Assembly: GCA_049625305.1 (NCBI GenBank)
Contig: JBMZVD010000102.1
Span: 1-7,165, forward strand
Direction: 5' to 3'
DNA: 7,165 nt
Source of the DNA: Flavicella sp049625305
Lineage (GTDB): Bacteria > Bacteroidota > Bacteroidia > Flavobacteriales > Flavobacteriaceae
Shown here: positions 1 through 5,341 of the stretch, one piece after another
How positions within the stretch are numbered: the stretch's first letter is position 1
Layout of the letters: every line of letters starts with the position of its first letter
The notes under the pieces: model-generated
The model's database searches: none
The model's input: only the letters and a program-made list of their open reading frames with translations
What the model was told of the DNA's origin: nothing
Made by a program: the position numbers and the translations under genes

Positions 1-30
1 AGATGGAAATAGTGTCAAACTTAATTATAA

Positions 31-510
31 ATGGATATGATGTATTTAAAACGTGTTTTTAAAAGAAAATCTTTTATTGAAAAAGTAGAAACTTATTTTA
101 CAAGATCCATAAAAAAAATCTTTAGAAAAACAAAACATAGTTATCCCTCAAAAAAACCAAGAGTCTCGATTCAATCTTCTGACGATGTGTTTATTGAAAA
201 GCTATATCGCATACTGGACAAAAATATTTATGAAGAAAACTTAAAAGCAGGAAAAATAGCCAATGAGTTGCATATGAGTCATTCTAGTATGTATAAAAAA
301 ATAAAATTGATTACCGGAAAGAGTTACGTACAATTTATACGTGAATACAGACTTTCTATCGCAAAGGTATTGCTTGAAAAAAAAGGCTATTCAGTATCAG
401 ATACATGTTATATGACTGGCTATTCCGATCGAAAGTATTTCAGCAAGCTCTTCAAAAAACAACACGGCAACACCCCTTCTTTTTATTACAAAAAAAAAGA
501 GCTCCATTGA
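31..510 (+). CDS. AraC-type helix-turn-helix DNA-binding protein, possibly the C-terminal part of a larger regulator
   Basis: A 159-residue protein that is almost entirely an AraC/XylS DNA-binding domain (about residues 52-155). The first helix-turn-helix lies near residues 71-93 and the second near 119-141. The second carries the family signature around YMTGYSDRKYFSKLF followed by G-x-TPS-x-Y. It is expected to bind DNA and control transcription; no target can be named. The first 50 residues are basic and contain no ligand-binding domain. The domain most resembles the C-terminus of Bacteroidota response regulators and hybrid two-component proteins. ATG 31 follows in-frame stops at 10, 22 and 28, with no clear ribosome binding site. 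Residues 10-25 resemble the last helix of a receiver domain, and another frame upstream is open to the window edge, so this may be a frameshifted remnant (see findings). It converges on the tRNA-Glu/rpsT unit. Confidence 0.8.
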   Translation: MDMMYLKRVFKRKSFIEKVETYFTRSIKKIFRKTKHSYPSKKPRVSIQSSDDVFIEKLYRILDKNIYEENLKAGKIANELHMSHSSMYKKIKLITGKSYVQFIREYRLSIAKVLLEKKGYSVSDTCYMTGYSDRKYFSKLFKKQHGNTPSFYYKKKELH

Positions 511-525
511 TATGGAACTCTTTTT
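494..525. terminator. Rho-independent terminator, probably bidirectional
   Basis: Two 14-nt arms (494-507 and 512-525) pair with a single C/A mismatch around a 4-nt loop. An A run (491-498) lies on one side and a T run (521-525) on the other, so the hairpin has a U-tract when read from either strand. The TGA stop of the AraC-type gene (508-510) sits in the loop. On the minus strand the hairpin begins about 10 nt after the 3' end of the second tRNA-Glu. It is well placed to end both the plus-strand regulator transcript and the minus-strand tRNA/rpsT transcript. Confidence 0.82.
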
Positions 526-534
526 GTTAATTTG

Positions 535-606
535 TAGTCCGTAGGGGAATCGAACCCCTGTTACATGGATGAAAACCATGCGTCCTAACCCCTAGACGAA
601 CGGACC
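535..606 (-). tRNA. tRNA-Glu (anticodon UUC), promoter-distal copy
   Basis: Read on the minus strand, a full cloverleaf can be drawn. The acceptor arm is GGTCCGT paired with ACGGACT, the first pair being G-U. The D arm begins GTCTAGGGG. The anticodon stem CATGG/CCATG encloses the loop TTTTCAT, giving anticodon TTC (Glu). The T arm is AGGGG-TTCGATT-CCCCT. The discriminator base is A and CCA is not encoded, so it must be added after transcription. The gene lies 9 nt downstream of rpsT and is identical over all 72 nt to the copy at 898-969. It is probably processed from a common transcript with rpsT. Confidence 0.95.
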
Positions 607-615
607 AACTATAAA

Positions 616-867
616 TTACAATGCAGCTACGTGCTTTGTCAATTTAGATTGTAAGTTGCTTGCTTTGTTAGCATGAATTATATTATTCTTAGCTAACTTG
701 TGTAACATAGCAACGATAGAAGGCAATTTCTCTTCTGCTTCTTTCTTATCAGTCAAAGCCTTCAATGCTCTTACAGCATTACGCGTAGTTTTGTGCTGGT
801 ACTTATTTCTCAACTGCTTCTCGCGATCGCTTCTAATTCTTTTTAATGCTGACTTGTGATTTGCCAT
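616..867 (-). CDS. rpsT: 30S ribosomal protein S20
   Basis: An 83-residue, very basic protein starting MANHKSALKRIR, the hallmark N-terminus of bacterial S20, followed by the helical core (KYQHKTTRNAVRAL) and the conserved C-terminal segment with HANKASNLQSKL. S20 binds 16S rRNA early in assembly of the small ribosomal subunit. The length is normal for the family (about 83-88). The ATG at 867 has no obvious Shine-Dalgarno sequence and an A/T-rich leader, as is usual in Bacteroidota. The gene is sandwiched between two identical tRNA-Glu genes on the same strand, 30 nt after one and 9 nt before the other. Translated mRNA and tRNAs therefore probably come from one primary transcript driven by the promoter at 993-1022. 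Confidence 0.97.
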   Translation of the reverse strand: MANHKSALKRIRSDREKQLRNKYQHKTTRNAVRALKALTDKKEAEEKLPSIVAMLHKLAKNNIIHANKASNLQSKLTKHVAAL

Positions 868-897
868 AATTTCAAATATTTTTAACTCTTAATTTTG

Positions 898-969
898 TAG
901 TCCGTAGGGGAATCGAACCCCTGTTACATGGATGAAAACCATGCGTCCTAACCCCTAGACGAACGGACC
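898..969 (-). tRNA. tRNA-Glu (anticodon UUC), promoter-proximal copy
   Basis: Same 72-nt sequence as the copy at 535-606: acceptor GGTCCGT/ACGGACT, anticodon loop TTTTCAT (anticodon TTC), T loop TTCGATT, discriminator A, no encoded CCA. It is the first gene of the minus-strand unit tRNA-Glu/rpsT/tRNA-Glu. The mature 5' end lies about 24 nt downstream of the -7 box at 993-1000, which leaves a short 5' leader for RNase P to remove. Confidence 0.95.
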
Positions 970-992
970 GTTATTTGTTTTTTTTTGCGAGG

Positions 993-1022
993 CAAAAATA
1001 GTAAGATTTTAAAAACTGACAA
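993..1022 (-). promoter_or_regulatory. Bacteroidota sigma-A promoter for tRNA-Glu/rpsT/tRNA-Glu
   Basis: On the minus strand, TTG (1020-1022) is followed by a 19-nt spacer and TATTTTTG (993-1000). This matches the Bacteroidota consensus TTG / TAnnTTTG exactly. Transcription would start near 986, about 17 nt before the tRNA. The match and the position make it the likely main promoter of the unit. Confidence 0.8.
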
Positions 1023-1067
1023 AATAAATTTTGTGATTTTTTTTTAAAATTATTTCTGAACAACACT

Positions 1068-1172
1068 AAGTAAAAAAACGTTTGCAAAATAGTGAAGTCA
1101 TCTTTCAGCCTTCATTTCTTTAGCGGTTGCAAATATACATATGATTTTACATTCTGCAAACGTTTTTTACTT
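1068..1172. repeat. Long inverted repeat (18-19 nt arms, 68-nt interior) downstream of proS
   Basis: The arms at 1068-1086 and 1155-1172 are perfect inverted copies apart from one extra A in the left arm's A run. Each contains the small palindrome AAACGTTT next to TGCA. Read as minus-strand RNA the structure begins 11 nt after the proS stop, and its second arm carries seven Us, so it could be an unusual large-loop terminator for proS. It could also be a short MITE-like insertion or a paired operator site. There is no clear target-site duplication. It fills most of the gene-free gap 970-1182. The remainder of that gap is A/T-rich leader with the promoter at 993-1022. Confidence 0.6.
1130..1159 (-). 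promoter_or_regulatory. Second consensus minus-strand promoter inside the inverted repeat
   Basis: On the minus strand, TTG (1157-1159) is followed by a 19-nt spacer and TATATTTG (1130-1137), an exact match to the Bacteroidota consensus. Its -33 element lies within the right arm of the 1068-1172 inverted repeat. A transcript would start near 1123 and run toward the tRNA-Glu/rpsT unit, crossing the left arm. It may be an accessory promoter for that unit or drive a short non-coding RNA. Only the sequence match supports it. Confidence 0.5.
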
Positions 1173-1182
1173 TTTTTTTATC

Positions 1183-2661
1183 TTAATATGCTTTTGCAAA
1201 AAGTACTCTTTTGCTTGAAGTAGCTCCCGAATATACACAGACACCTTCTTCCTCCTTAGCATCCAATGCAATACAACGAATAGTCGCTTTAGTAAGGTCT
1301 TTTATCTTTTCTTCTGTTTCAATCGTTCCGTCCCAATGTGCCAATGCAAATCCTCCTTTATTTTCAATAACATCTTTGAATTCTTCGAAAGTATCAACAG
1401 GCGTGATATGGTCATCTCTATATGTTTTTGCTTTTGAGAATAAATTTTCTTGAATCTCTTTCAACAAAACTTCTATGTGATCAGCAATTCCTTCTTGAGA
1501 TACACTTTCTTTTTCTAATGTATCACGTCTTGCCAATTCTAGAGTTCCATTTTCTAGATCACGTGGTCCCATTGCAATACGCAATGGCACCCCTTTGAGT
1601 TCATATTCTGCAAACTTCCATCCTGGTTTGTGTGTATCTCTGTTGTCAAACTTGACAGAAATACCTTTTGATTTCAAGTCATTAACAATTTCAAAAGCTT
1701 TTTCTGATATCGCGTCCAATTGTTCTTCTTTTCTGTAAATAGGAACAATCACAACTTGAATTGGTGCTAGTTTTGGAGGCAACACTAACCCAAAATCATC
1801 AGAATGTGTCATGATCAAGCCACCAATCAAACGGGTTGATACTCCCCAAGAAGTTGCCCATACATGTTCTTTTTTTCCTTCTTTATTTGTAAACTTTACA
1901 TCGAAAGCTTCAGCAAAATTCTGTCCTAAAAAGTGTGATGTACCTGCTTGCAACGCCTTACCATCTTGCATCAAGGCCTCAATAGTATACGTATCTAAGG
2001 CACCCGCAAATCGTTCGCTTTCTGTTTTGACTCCTTTTACAACAGGCATTGCCATAAAGTTTTCAGCAAAATCAGCGTATACCTCTTGCATCTTTGTTGC
2101 CTCTGTTACCGCTTCTTCTTTAGTAGCATGAGCTGTATGTCCTTCTTGCCACAAGAACTCTGCTGTTCTTAAAAACAATCGAGTTCGCATTTCCCAACGC
2201 ATAACATTGGCCCATTGGTTAATTAATAGAGGTAAATCTCGGTACGACTGAATCCAACCTTTATAAGTATTCCAAATGATTGCCTCACTCGTAGGACGAA
2301 TCACCAATTCTTCCTCTAACTTGGCATTTGGATCAACCATCAATTTCCCTTCTTTATCAGGGTCGTTTTTTAACCTATAATGCGTTACAACAGCACATTC
2401 TTTTGCAAACCCTTCAGCGTTTTTCTCTTCAGCTTCGAATAAATTCTTAGGAACCAATAAGGGGAAATATGCATTTTCATGTCCAGTTTCCTTGAACATT
2501 TCATCCAATGCTTTTTGCATTTTTTCCCATATGGCATAACCATAGGGCTTGATAACCATACAACCTCTTACTGCAGAATTCTCTGCTAAATCAGCTCTTA
2601 CTACCAATTCGTTGTACCACTTTGAATAATCTTCACTCCTTTTCGTTAACTTCTTGCTCAT
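1183..2661 (-). CDS. proS: Prolyl-tRNA synthetase, archaeal/eukaryote-like type
   Basis: Cytoplasmic class II enzyme that charges tRNA-Pro with proline using ATP. The 492-residue protein starts MSKKLTKRSEDYSKWYNELV. The catalytic core shows motif 1 (near 35-70), the PTSE segment (123-126), motif 2 with RWEMRTRLFLRTAEFLWQEG (155-174) and motif 3 with TSWGVSTRLIGG (270-281). The anticodon-binding domain follows (about 300-405). The C-terminal ProRS domain ends in the characteristic AKAY. The editing insertion of the long bacterial type is absent, placing it with the short archaeal/eukaryote-like group. The C-terminal domain keeps only two Cys (463, 475) where relatives use four to bind zinc. 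An in-frame ATG at 2757 is rejected as the start because it falls in the -33 region of the gene's own promoter, and its 32 extra residues look unlike any ProRS. Confidence 0.96.
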   Translation of the reverse strand: MSKKLTKRSEDYSKWYNELVVRADLAENSAVRGCMVIKPYGYAIWEKMQKALDEMFKETGHENAYFPLLVPKNLFEAEEKNAEGFAKECAVVTHYRLKNDPDKEGKLMVDPNAKLEEELVIRPTSEAIIWNTYKGWIQSYRDLPLLINQWANVMRWEMRTRLFLRTAEFLWQEGHTAHATKEEAVTEATKMQEVYADFAENFMAMPVVKGVKTESERFAGALDTYTIEALMQDGKALQAGTSHFLGQNFAEAFDVKFTNKEGKKEHVWATSWGVSTRLIGGLIMTHSDDFGLVLPPKLAPIQVVIVPIYRKEEQLDAISEKAFEIVNDLKSKGISVKFDNRDTHKPGWKFAEYELKGVPLRIAMGPRDLENGTLELARRDTLEKESVSQEGIADHIEVLLKEIQENLFSKAKTYRDDHITPVDTFEEFKDVIENKGGFALAHWDGTIETEEKIKDLTKATIRCIALDAKEEEGVCVYSGATSSKRVLFAKAY

Positions 2662-2726
2662 CTTTAAAAGTTTGGCATAAATATTGTAATTAAAACACTG
2701 TATTTTGGGCTTGTGTTCTTTGCACG

Positions 2727-2757
2727 CAAAACTAACTAAATTTAGACTGTTCAACAA
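2727..2757 (-). promoter_or_regulatory. Promoter of proS
   Basis: On the minus strand, TAGTTTTG (2727-2734) fits TAnnTTTG exactly. Two overlapping TTG choices lie 17 nt (2752-2754) and 20 nt (2755-2757) upstream. Transcription would begin near 2720, giving a leader of about 59 nt before ATG 2661. The site lies in the 111-nt gap between proS and the divergent lipoprotein gene, so regulation of the two could be coupled. Confidence 0.65.
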
Positions 2758-2772
2758 TAAAATTTGACGATT

Positions 2773-3798
2773 ATGAAACGATTCTATAATTCACCTCAAA
2801 GTTTCAGCCTCGCCTTAACGACGCTAATTGTTACTTTAACACTATCATCCTGTGGATCTATGCAAAATTATGGAGATAATTACGATGGCATCTATTCTGA
2901 GTATCAAAGAGTAGCTCCACAAGAGGAAATAAGAGATTACAACCGAACCTTTTCTAACGGAATCGCAAATTTAGAAACTGAAATCTACGAGAACGAAACA
3001 TACAGTGACAATCCTTCAGATTCAGTTGTTTATAATGACAACGTGCCCGCTCAACAAAACTACAATATCTATATAAACGACAATTACGACCCTTTTTGGA
3101 ACAATTACAACGATTGGCGATTTTATGGAAACCCGTTTTGGAGAAACAATTGGAGAAACAATTGGGGATTTAACTGGGGCTACGATTGGGGACCTTTTTG
3201 GGGAAACAACTGGGGATACAATTGGGGGTACAATTGGGGACCTTACTGGGGCAATAACTTCTATTATCCAGGATTTGTATACAGACCTATTTCGAGAAAT
3301 TACAGCTACGGAAAAAGAAATTCCTACAATTCAAGATACCTCAACCAAAACATCTCTGGAGTAAACTCAAGAGGTAACACTTCAAGAAGGTTTACTAACA
3401 GTCAAAGACGAAGTACGAGCAATAGAATATCTTCAAGAGCTAACAACTATGACTCTAGCAGAAGAACGTATTCCAAAAGTAGTGCATCCACAAACACTTC
3501 TAGAAGAAGTTCAAACACCGCTAGACCAAATAACGATTCACAAAGAAGAACTTACAACACCAACAGGCCTAACACATACACCAAATCTCAAAATAGTAGC
3601 CAAACAAATGGTAGAAGCTCCCAAGCTCGTTCAAGCAACCAAACACAAAGGCAAACAAGTAGCCCAGAAAGACGTTCATACAATTACAATAGTTCTAGGA
3701 GTAATTCATCAAGCTATAACAGATCAAGCAGTAACTCATCAAGCTATAACAGACCAAGTAGTAGTTCGCGTAGCTCAGGAAGTTCTAGAAGAAGATAG
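2773..3798 (+). CDS. Putative lipoprotein with Trp-Gly-Asn repeat and Ser/Arg/Asn-rich tail; function unknown
   Basis: I do not recognise a characterised family. The 341-residue product starts with a lipoprotein signal: a basic N-terminus, a hydrophobic stretch (11-25), and the lipobox LSSC with Cys27 as the predicted lipidated residue. Residues 28-105 are rich in Asn, Tyr and acidic residues. From 123 to 159 a Trp occurs at every fourth residue (ten in register; W115 is also in phase), mostly as WGxN or WxNN units. The tail from about 175 to 341 is low-complexity Ser/Arg/Asn/Tyr, strongly basic, ending SSRRR. ATG 2773 is preferred over the TTG three codons upstream because it gives a normal signal peptide. 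A weak plus-strand promoter (TTG at 2711, TAAATTTA at 2737, 23-nt spacer) is possible. The FadL-family gene follows after 33 nt, so the two are probably co-transcribed. An envelope location is inferred. Confidence 0.75.
   Translation: MKRFYNSPQSFSLALTTLIVTLTLSSCGSMQNYGDNYDGIYSEYQRVAPQEEIRDYNRTFSNGIANLETEIYENETYSDNPSDSVVYNDNVPAQQNYNIYINDNYDPFWNNYNDWRFYGNPFWRNNWRNNWGFNWGYDWGPFWGNNWGYNWGYNWGPYWGNNFYYPGFVYRPISRNYSYGKRNSYNSRYLNQNISGVNSRGNTSRRFTNSQRRSTSNRISSRANNYDSSRRTYSKSSASTNTSRRSSNTARPNNDSQRRTYNTNRPNTYTKSQNSSQTNGRSSQARSSNQTQRQTSSPERRSYNYNSSRSNSSSYNRSSSNSSSYNRPSSSSRSSGSSRRR
3139..3252 (+). repeat. 12-bp tandem coding repeat (Trp every fourth codon)
   Basis: About nine and a half diverged 12-bp units centred on TGG followed mostly by GGA or GGC and then Tyr/Asn/Pro/Phe codons. 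They encode WxxN-like units with ten Trp in exact register (residues 123-159 of the lipoprotein). The regular unit length suggests growth by slippage or unequal exchange, with later divergence. Confidence 0.8.
3700..3759 (+). repeat. Two tandem 30-bp units in the lipoprotein tail
   Basis: Units 3700-3729 and 3730-3759 differ at only a few positions. Each encodes a decapeptide of the form SNSSSYNR followed by S or P and S. This is a recent-looking duplication within the low-complexity 3' end of the gene. Confidence 0.75.
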
Positions 3799-3831
3799 TA
3801 GAAAAAAAACATAACGAAACAAAAACACATC

Positions 3832-5241
3832 ATGAAATATTTACTTTTTTTAATCACCATACTAGCTAGTATTACAAGCAAAGCACAAATTTTGGGATAC
3901 AATGATTTAGGACTTTTATTTTCTCAAGAAAATTACCATGGAACAGCTAGATTCAACGCAATGGCAGGTGCTTTTGGTGCGTTAGGAGGCGATGTAAGTG
4001 CTACTTATATTAACCCTGCTGGTGGTGCTGTGTTTAATAGAAACCAAATCTCCGGTTCTCTCTCTTCTGCAAACCTAGACACAGATGCTACTTATTATGG
4101 AACAAAAAGTTTCAACAACGCTTCTTCATTTAGAAACGGACAATTTGGTGCTGCATTTATTTTTGATACCGCTCAAAATTCGGATTGGTCTAAAACTGTC
4201 TTTGGTGTAAATTACAGTGTCACTAATGACTTTAAAAACAATTATAGAGTCAATGGAAACAATGGAGTTTATGGTAGATATAACATCCATCCTTTTGACT
4301 CTACTGCAGAACCAATCCCTTACAACAATCCTGACAATCAAACCTTTACTAATATCACTGATGGCAAGCAAGACGTATATAGTTTTTCTCTTTCATCAGC
4401 ATACCAAAACCTTTTTTATTTAGGTGCCGCTATCAATTTTCACAATACTGATTTCAGACAGAGTACTTTTTTAAATGAAGTAAATAGTGATGGTGAAGGA
4501 AATACATTGTATGCCGAATATTACCAACAACTTTCAGAAGTTGCTTCAGGAATTTCTGTAGGACTTGGTATCATTGTAAAACCAATTAAAAACCTACGCT
4601 TAGGAATCGCTTACCAAAGTCCCGTGTGGAATACTGAAGTTATAGAAAACTCCAACGCTATCGATTATGATTTGAGCAACAACTATGAAGGAGCTTTAGA
4701 GCAAGGTGAATTAGAAATCTACAGTTCAGACATAAATGACACCTATTACAATGCCCCTGTAAACCCTGAAATACTCAATTACGTGTATGCCATCAACACT
4801 CCGAGTAAATTTACTGCTAGTTTTGCATATATATTTGACACATGGGGCTTGATTAGTATTGATTATAGCACAAAAGACTACAGCGATATCAAGCTGCAAG
4901 ATTCTTACGAATTCAGTGTTGAAAACAACAACATCCAAAATTCATTTGCACGTGCAAATACGCTAAGAGTTGGAGGTGAACTGCGAGTGAAACAGTTTAG
5001 TTTTAGAGGAGGAGCTTTTCTTGAAGAAAGTCCTTTGAGAATTCATGAAGGTGATATTTACAACAAAGGACTGACAGCAGGGCTTGGACTTCAATTCAAT
5101 AGATCCACCTTAGACTTTGCTTATGAACACAATCAATTTGACAATCATTACAACATCTATACACAAGGAGAAAACATTAACCCCGCTAGTTTGAATAACA
5201 CAATAGGAAGATTTACAGCGACACTGTCCATTCAATTCTAA
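3832..5241 (+). CDS. Outer-membrane transport protein, OmpP1/FadL/TodX family
   Basis: A 469-residue predicted outer-membrane beta-barrel. The signal peptide is residues 1-18, with likely cleavage SKA|Q. It is followed by the family's N-terminal segment GTARFNAMAGAFGALGG and DVSATYINPAGGAVF (37-68), whose NPAG motif and Gly/Ala-rich stretch match the FadL hatch region. The rest alternates amphipathic strands, and the chain ends in TATLSIQF with a C-terminal Phe, the usual barrel assembly signal. Family members pass long-chain fatty acids or other hydrophobic compounds; the substrate here is unknown. Bacteroidota homologues are sometimes labelled hemin receptors on weak grounds. The gene starts 33 nt after the lipoprotein gene, with no promoter or terminator in between. 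No convincing terminator follows the stop. Confidence 0.85.
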   Translation: MKYLLFLITILASITSKAQILGYNDLGLLFSQENYHGTARFNAMAGAFGALGGDVSATYINPAGGAVFNRNQISGSLSSANLDTDATYYGTKSFNNASSFRNGQFGAAFIFDTAQNSDWSKTVFGVNYSVTNDFKNNYRVNGNNGVYGRYNIHPFDSTAEPIPYNNPDNQTFTNITDGKQDVYSFSLSSAYQNLFYLGAAINFHNTDFRQSTFLNEVNSDGEGNTLYAEYYQQLSEVASGISVGLGIIVKPIKNLRLGIAYQSPVWNTEVIENSNAIDYDLSNNYEGALEQGELEIYSSDINDTYYNAPVNPEILNYVYAINTPSKFTASFAYIFDTWGLISIDYSTKDYSDIKLQDSYEFSVENNNIQNSFARANTLRVGGELRVKQFSFRGGAFLEESPLRIHEGDIYNKGLTAGLGLQFNRSTLDFAYEHNQFDNHYNIYTQGENINPASLNNTIGRFTATLSIQF

Positions 5242-5292
5242 AATTTAGAAGCTTATAAGTTCCTTTGAGTAACTTTTCAACAGTTGAACCAC

Positions 5293-5321
5293 TTGTTTCT
5301 GATGGAATTAGTTTATTTTTG
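5293..5321 (+). promoter_or_regulatory. Promoter of the nfu-like/ubiE/porT operon
   Basis: TTG (5293-5295), an 18-nt spacer and TATTTTTG (5314-5321) match the Bacteroidota consensus exactly. The start would be near 5328, leaving a leader of only about 14 nt before ATG 5342, which supports that start codon. A short palindrome, TTCAAC-A-GTTGAA (5276-5288), lies immediately upstream and could be an operator, but nothing else supports that. Confidence 0.75.
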
Positions 5322-5341
5322 CAAAAAATAGTTTTCAAGAC

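Noticed and set aside
397..579. Minus-strand open frame of 60 codons
   Set aside because: It runs antisense through the regulator gene, the terminator and part of a tRNA-Glu, and has no family resemblance.
1211..1453. Plus-strand open frame of 80 codons
   Set aside because: It is entirely antisense to the conserved 3' part of proS and has no recognisable features.
1811..2131. Plus-strand open frame of 106 codons
   Set aside because: Antisense to the catalytic core of proS; its Cys/Ser-rich composition is what the complement of that gene gives.
2662..2757. N-terminal extension of ProS by 32 residues
   Set aside because: It overlaps a consensus promoter, and MSKKLTKR at 2661 is the normal family start.
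3125..3364. Out-of-frame repeat ORF (GETIGD-like repeats) in the lipoprotein gene
   Set aside because: The repeat is a direct consequence of the 12-bp DNA units read in another frame. The main frame has the signal peptide and continues on both sides.
3449..3814. Out-of-frame 121-codon ORF overlapping the lipoprotein tail
   Set aside because: The low-complexity Ser/Arg/Asn coding sequence leaves few stops in this frame; there is no start context and no family resemblance.
4126..4938. Three short frames inside the FadL-family gene (4126-4371 minus, 4217-4423 plus, 4726-4938 minus)
   Set aside because: All lie within a clear full-length outer-membrane protein gene and show no independent evidence of coding.
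5256..5275. Possible terminator after the FadL-family gene (AAGTT/AACTT inverted repeat)
   Set aside because: The stem is only five A/T-rich pairs with no proper U-tract, too weak to call.
5276..5288. Palindrome TTCAAC-A-GTTGAA upstream of the nfu-like promoter as an operator
   Set aside because: A 6-bp arm palindrome in A/T-rich DNA is easily found by chance and matches no operator I can name; only mentioned with the promoter.
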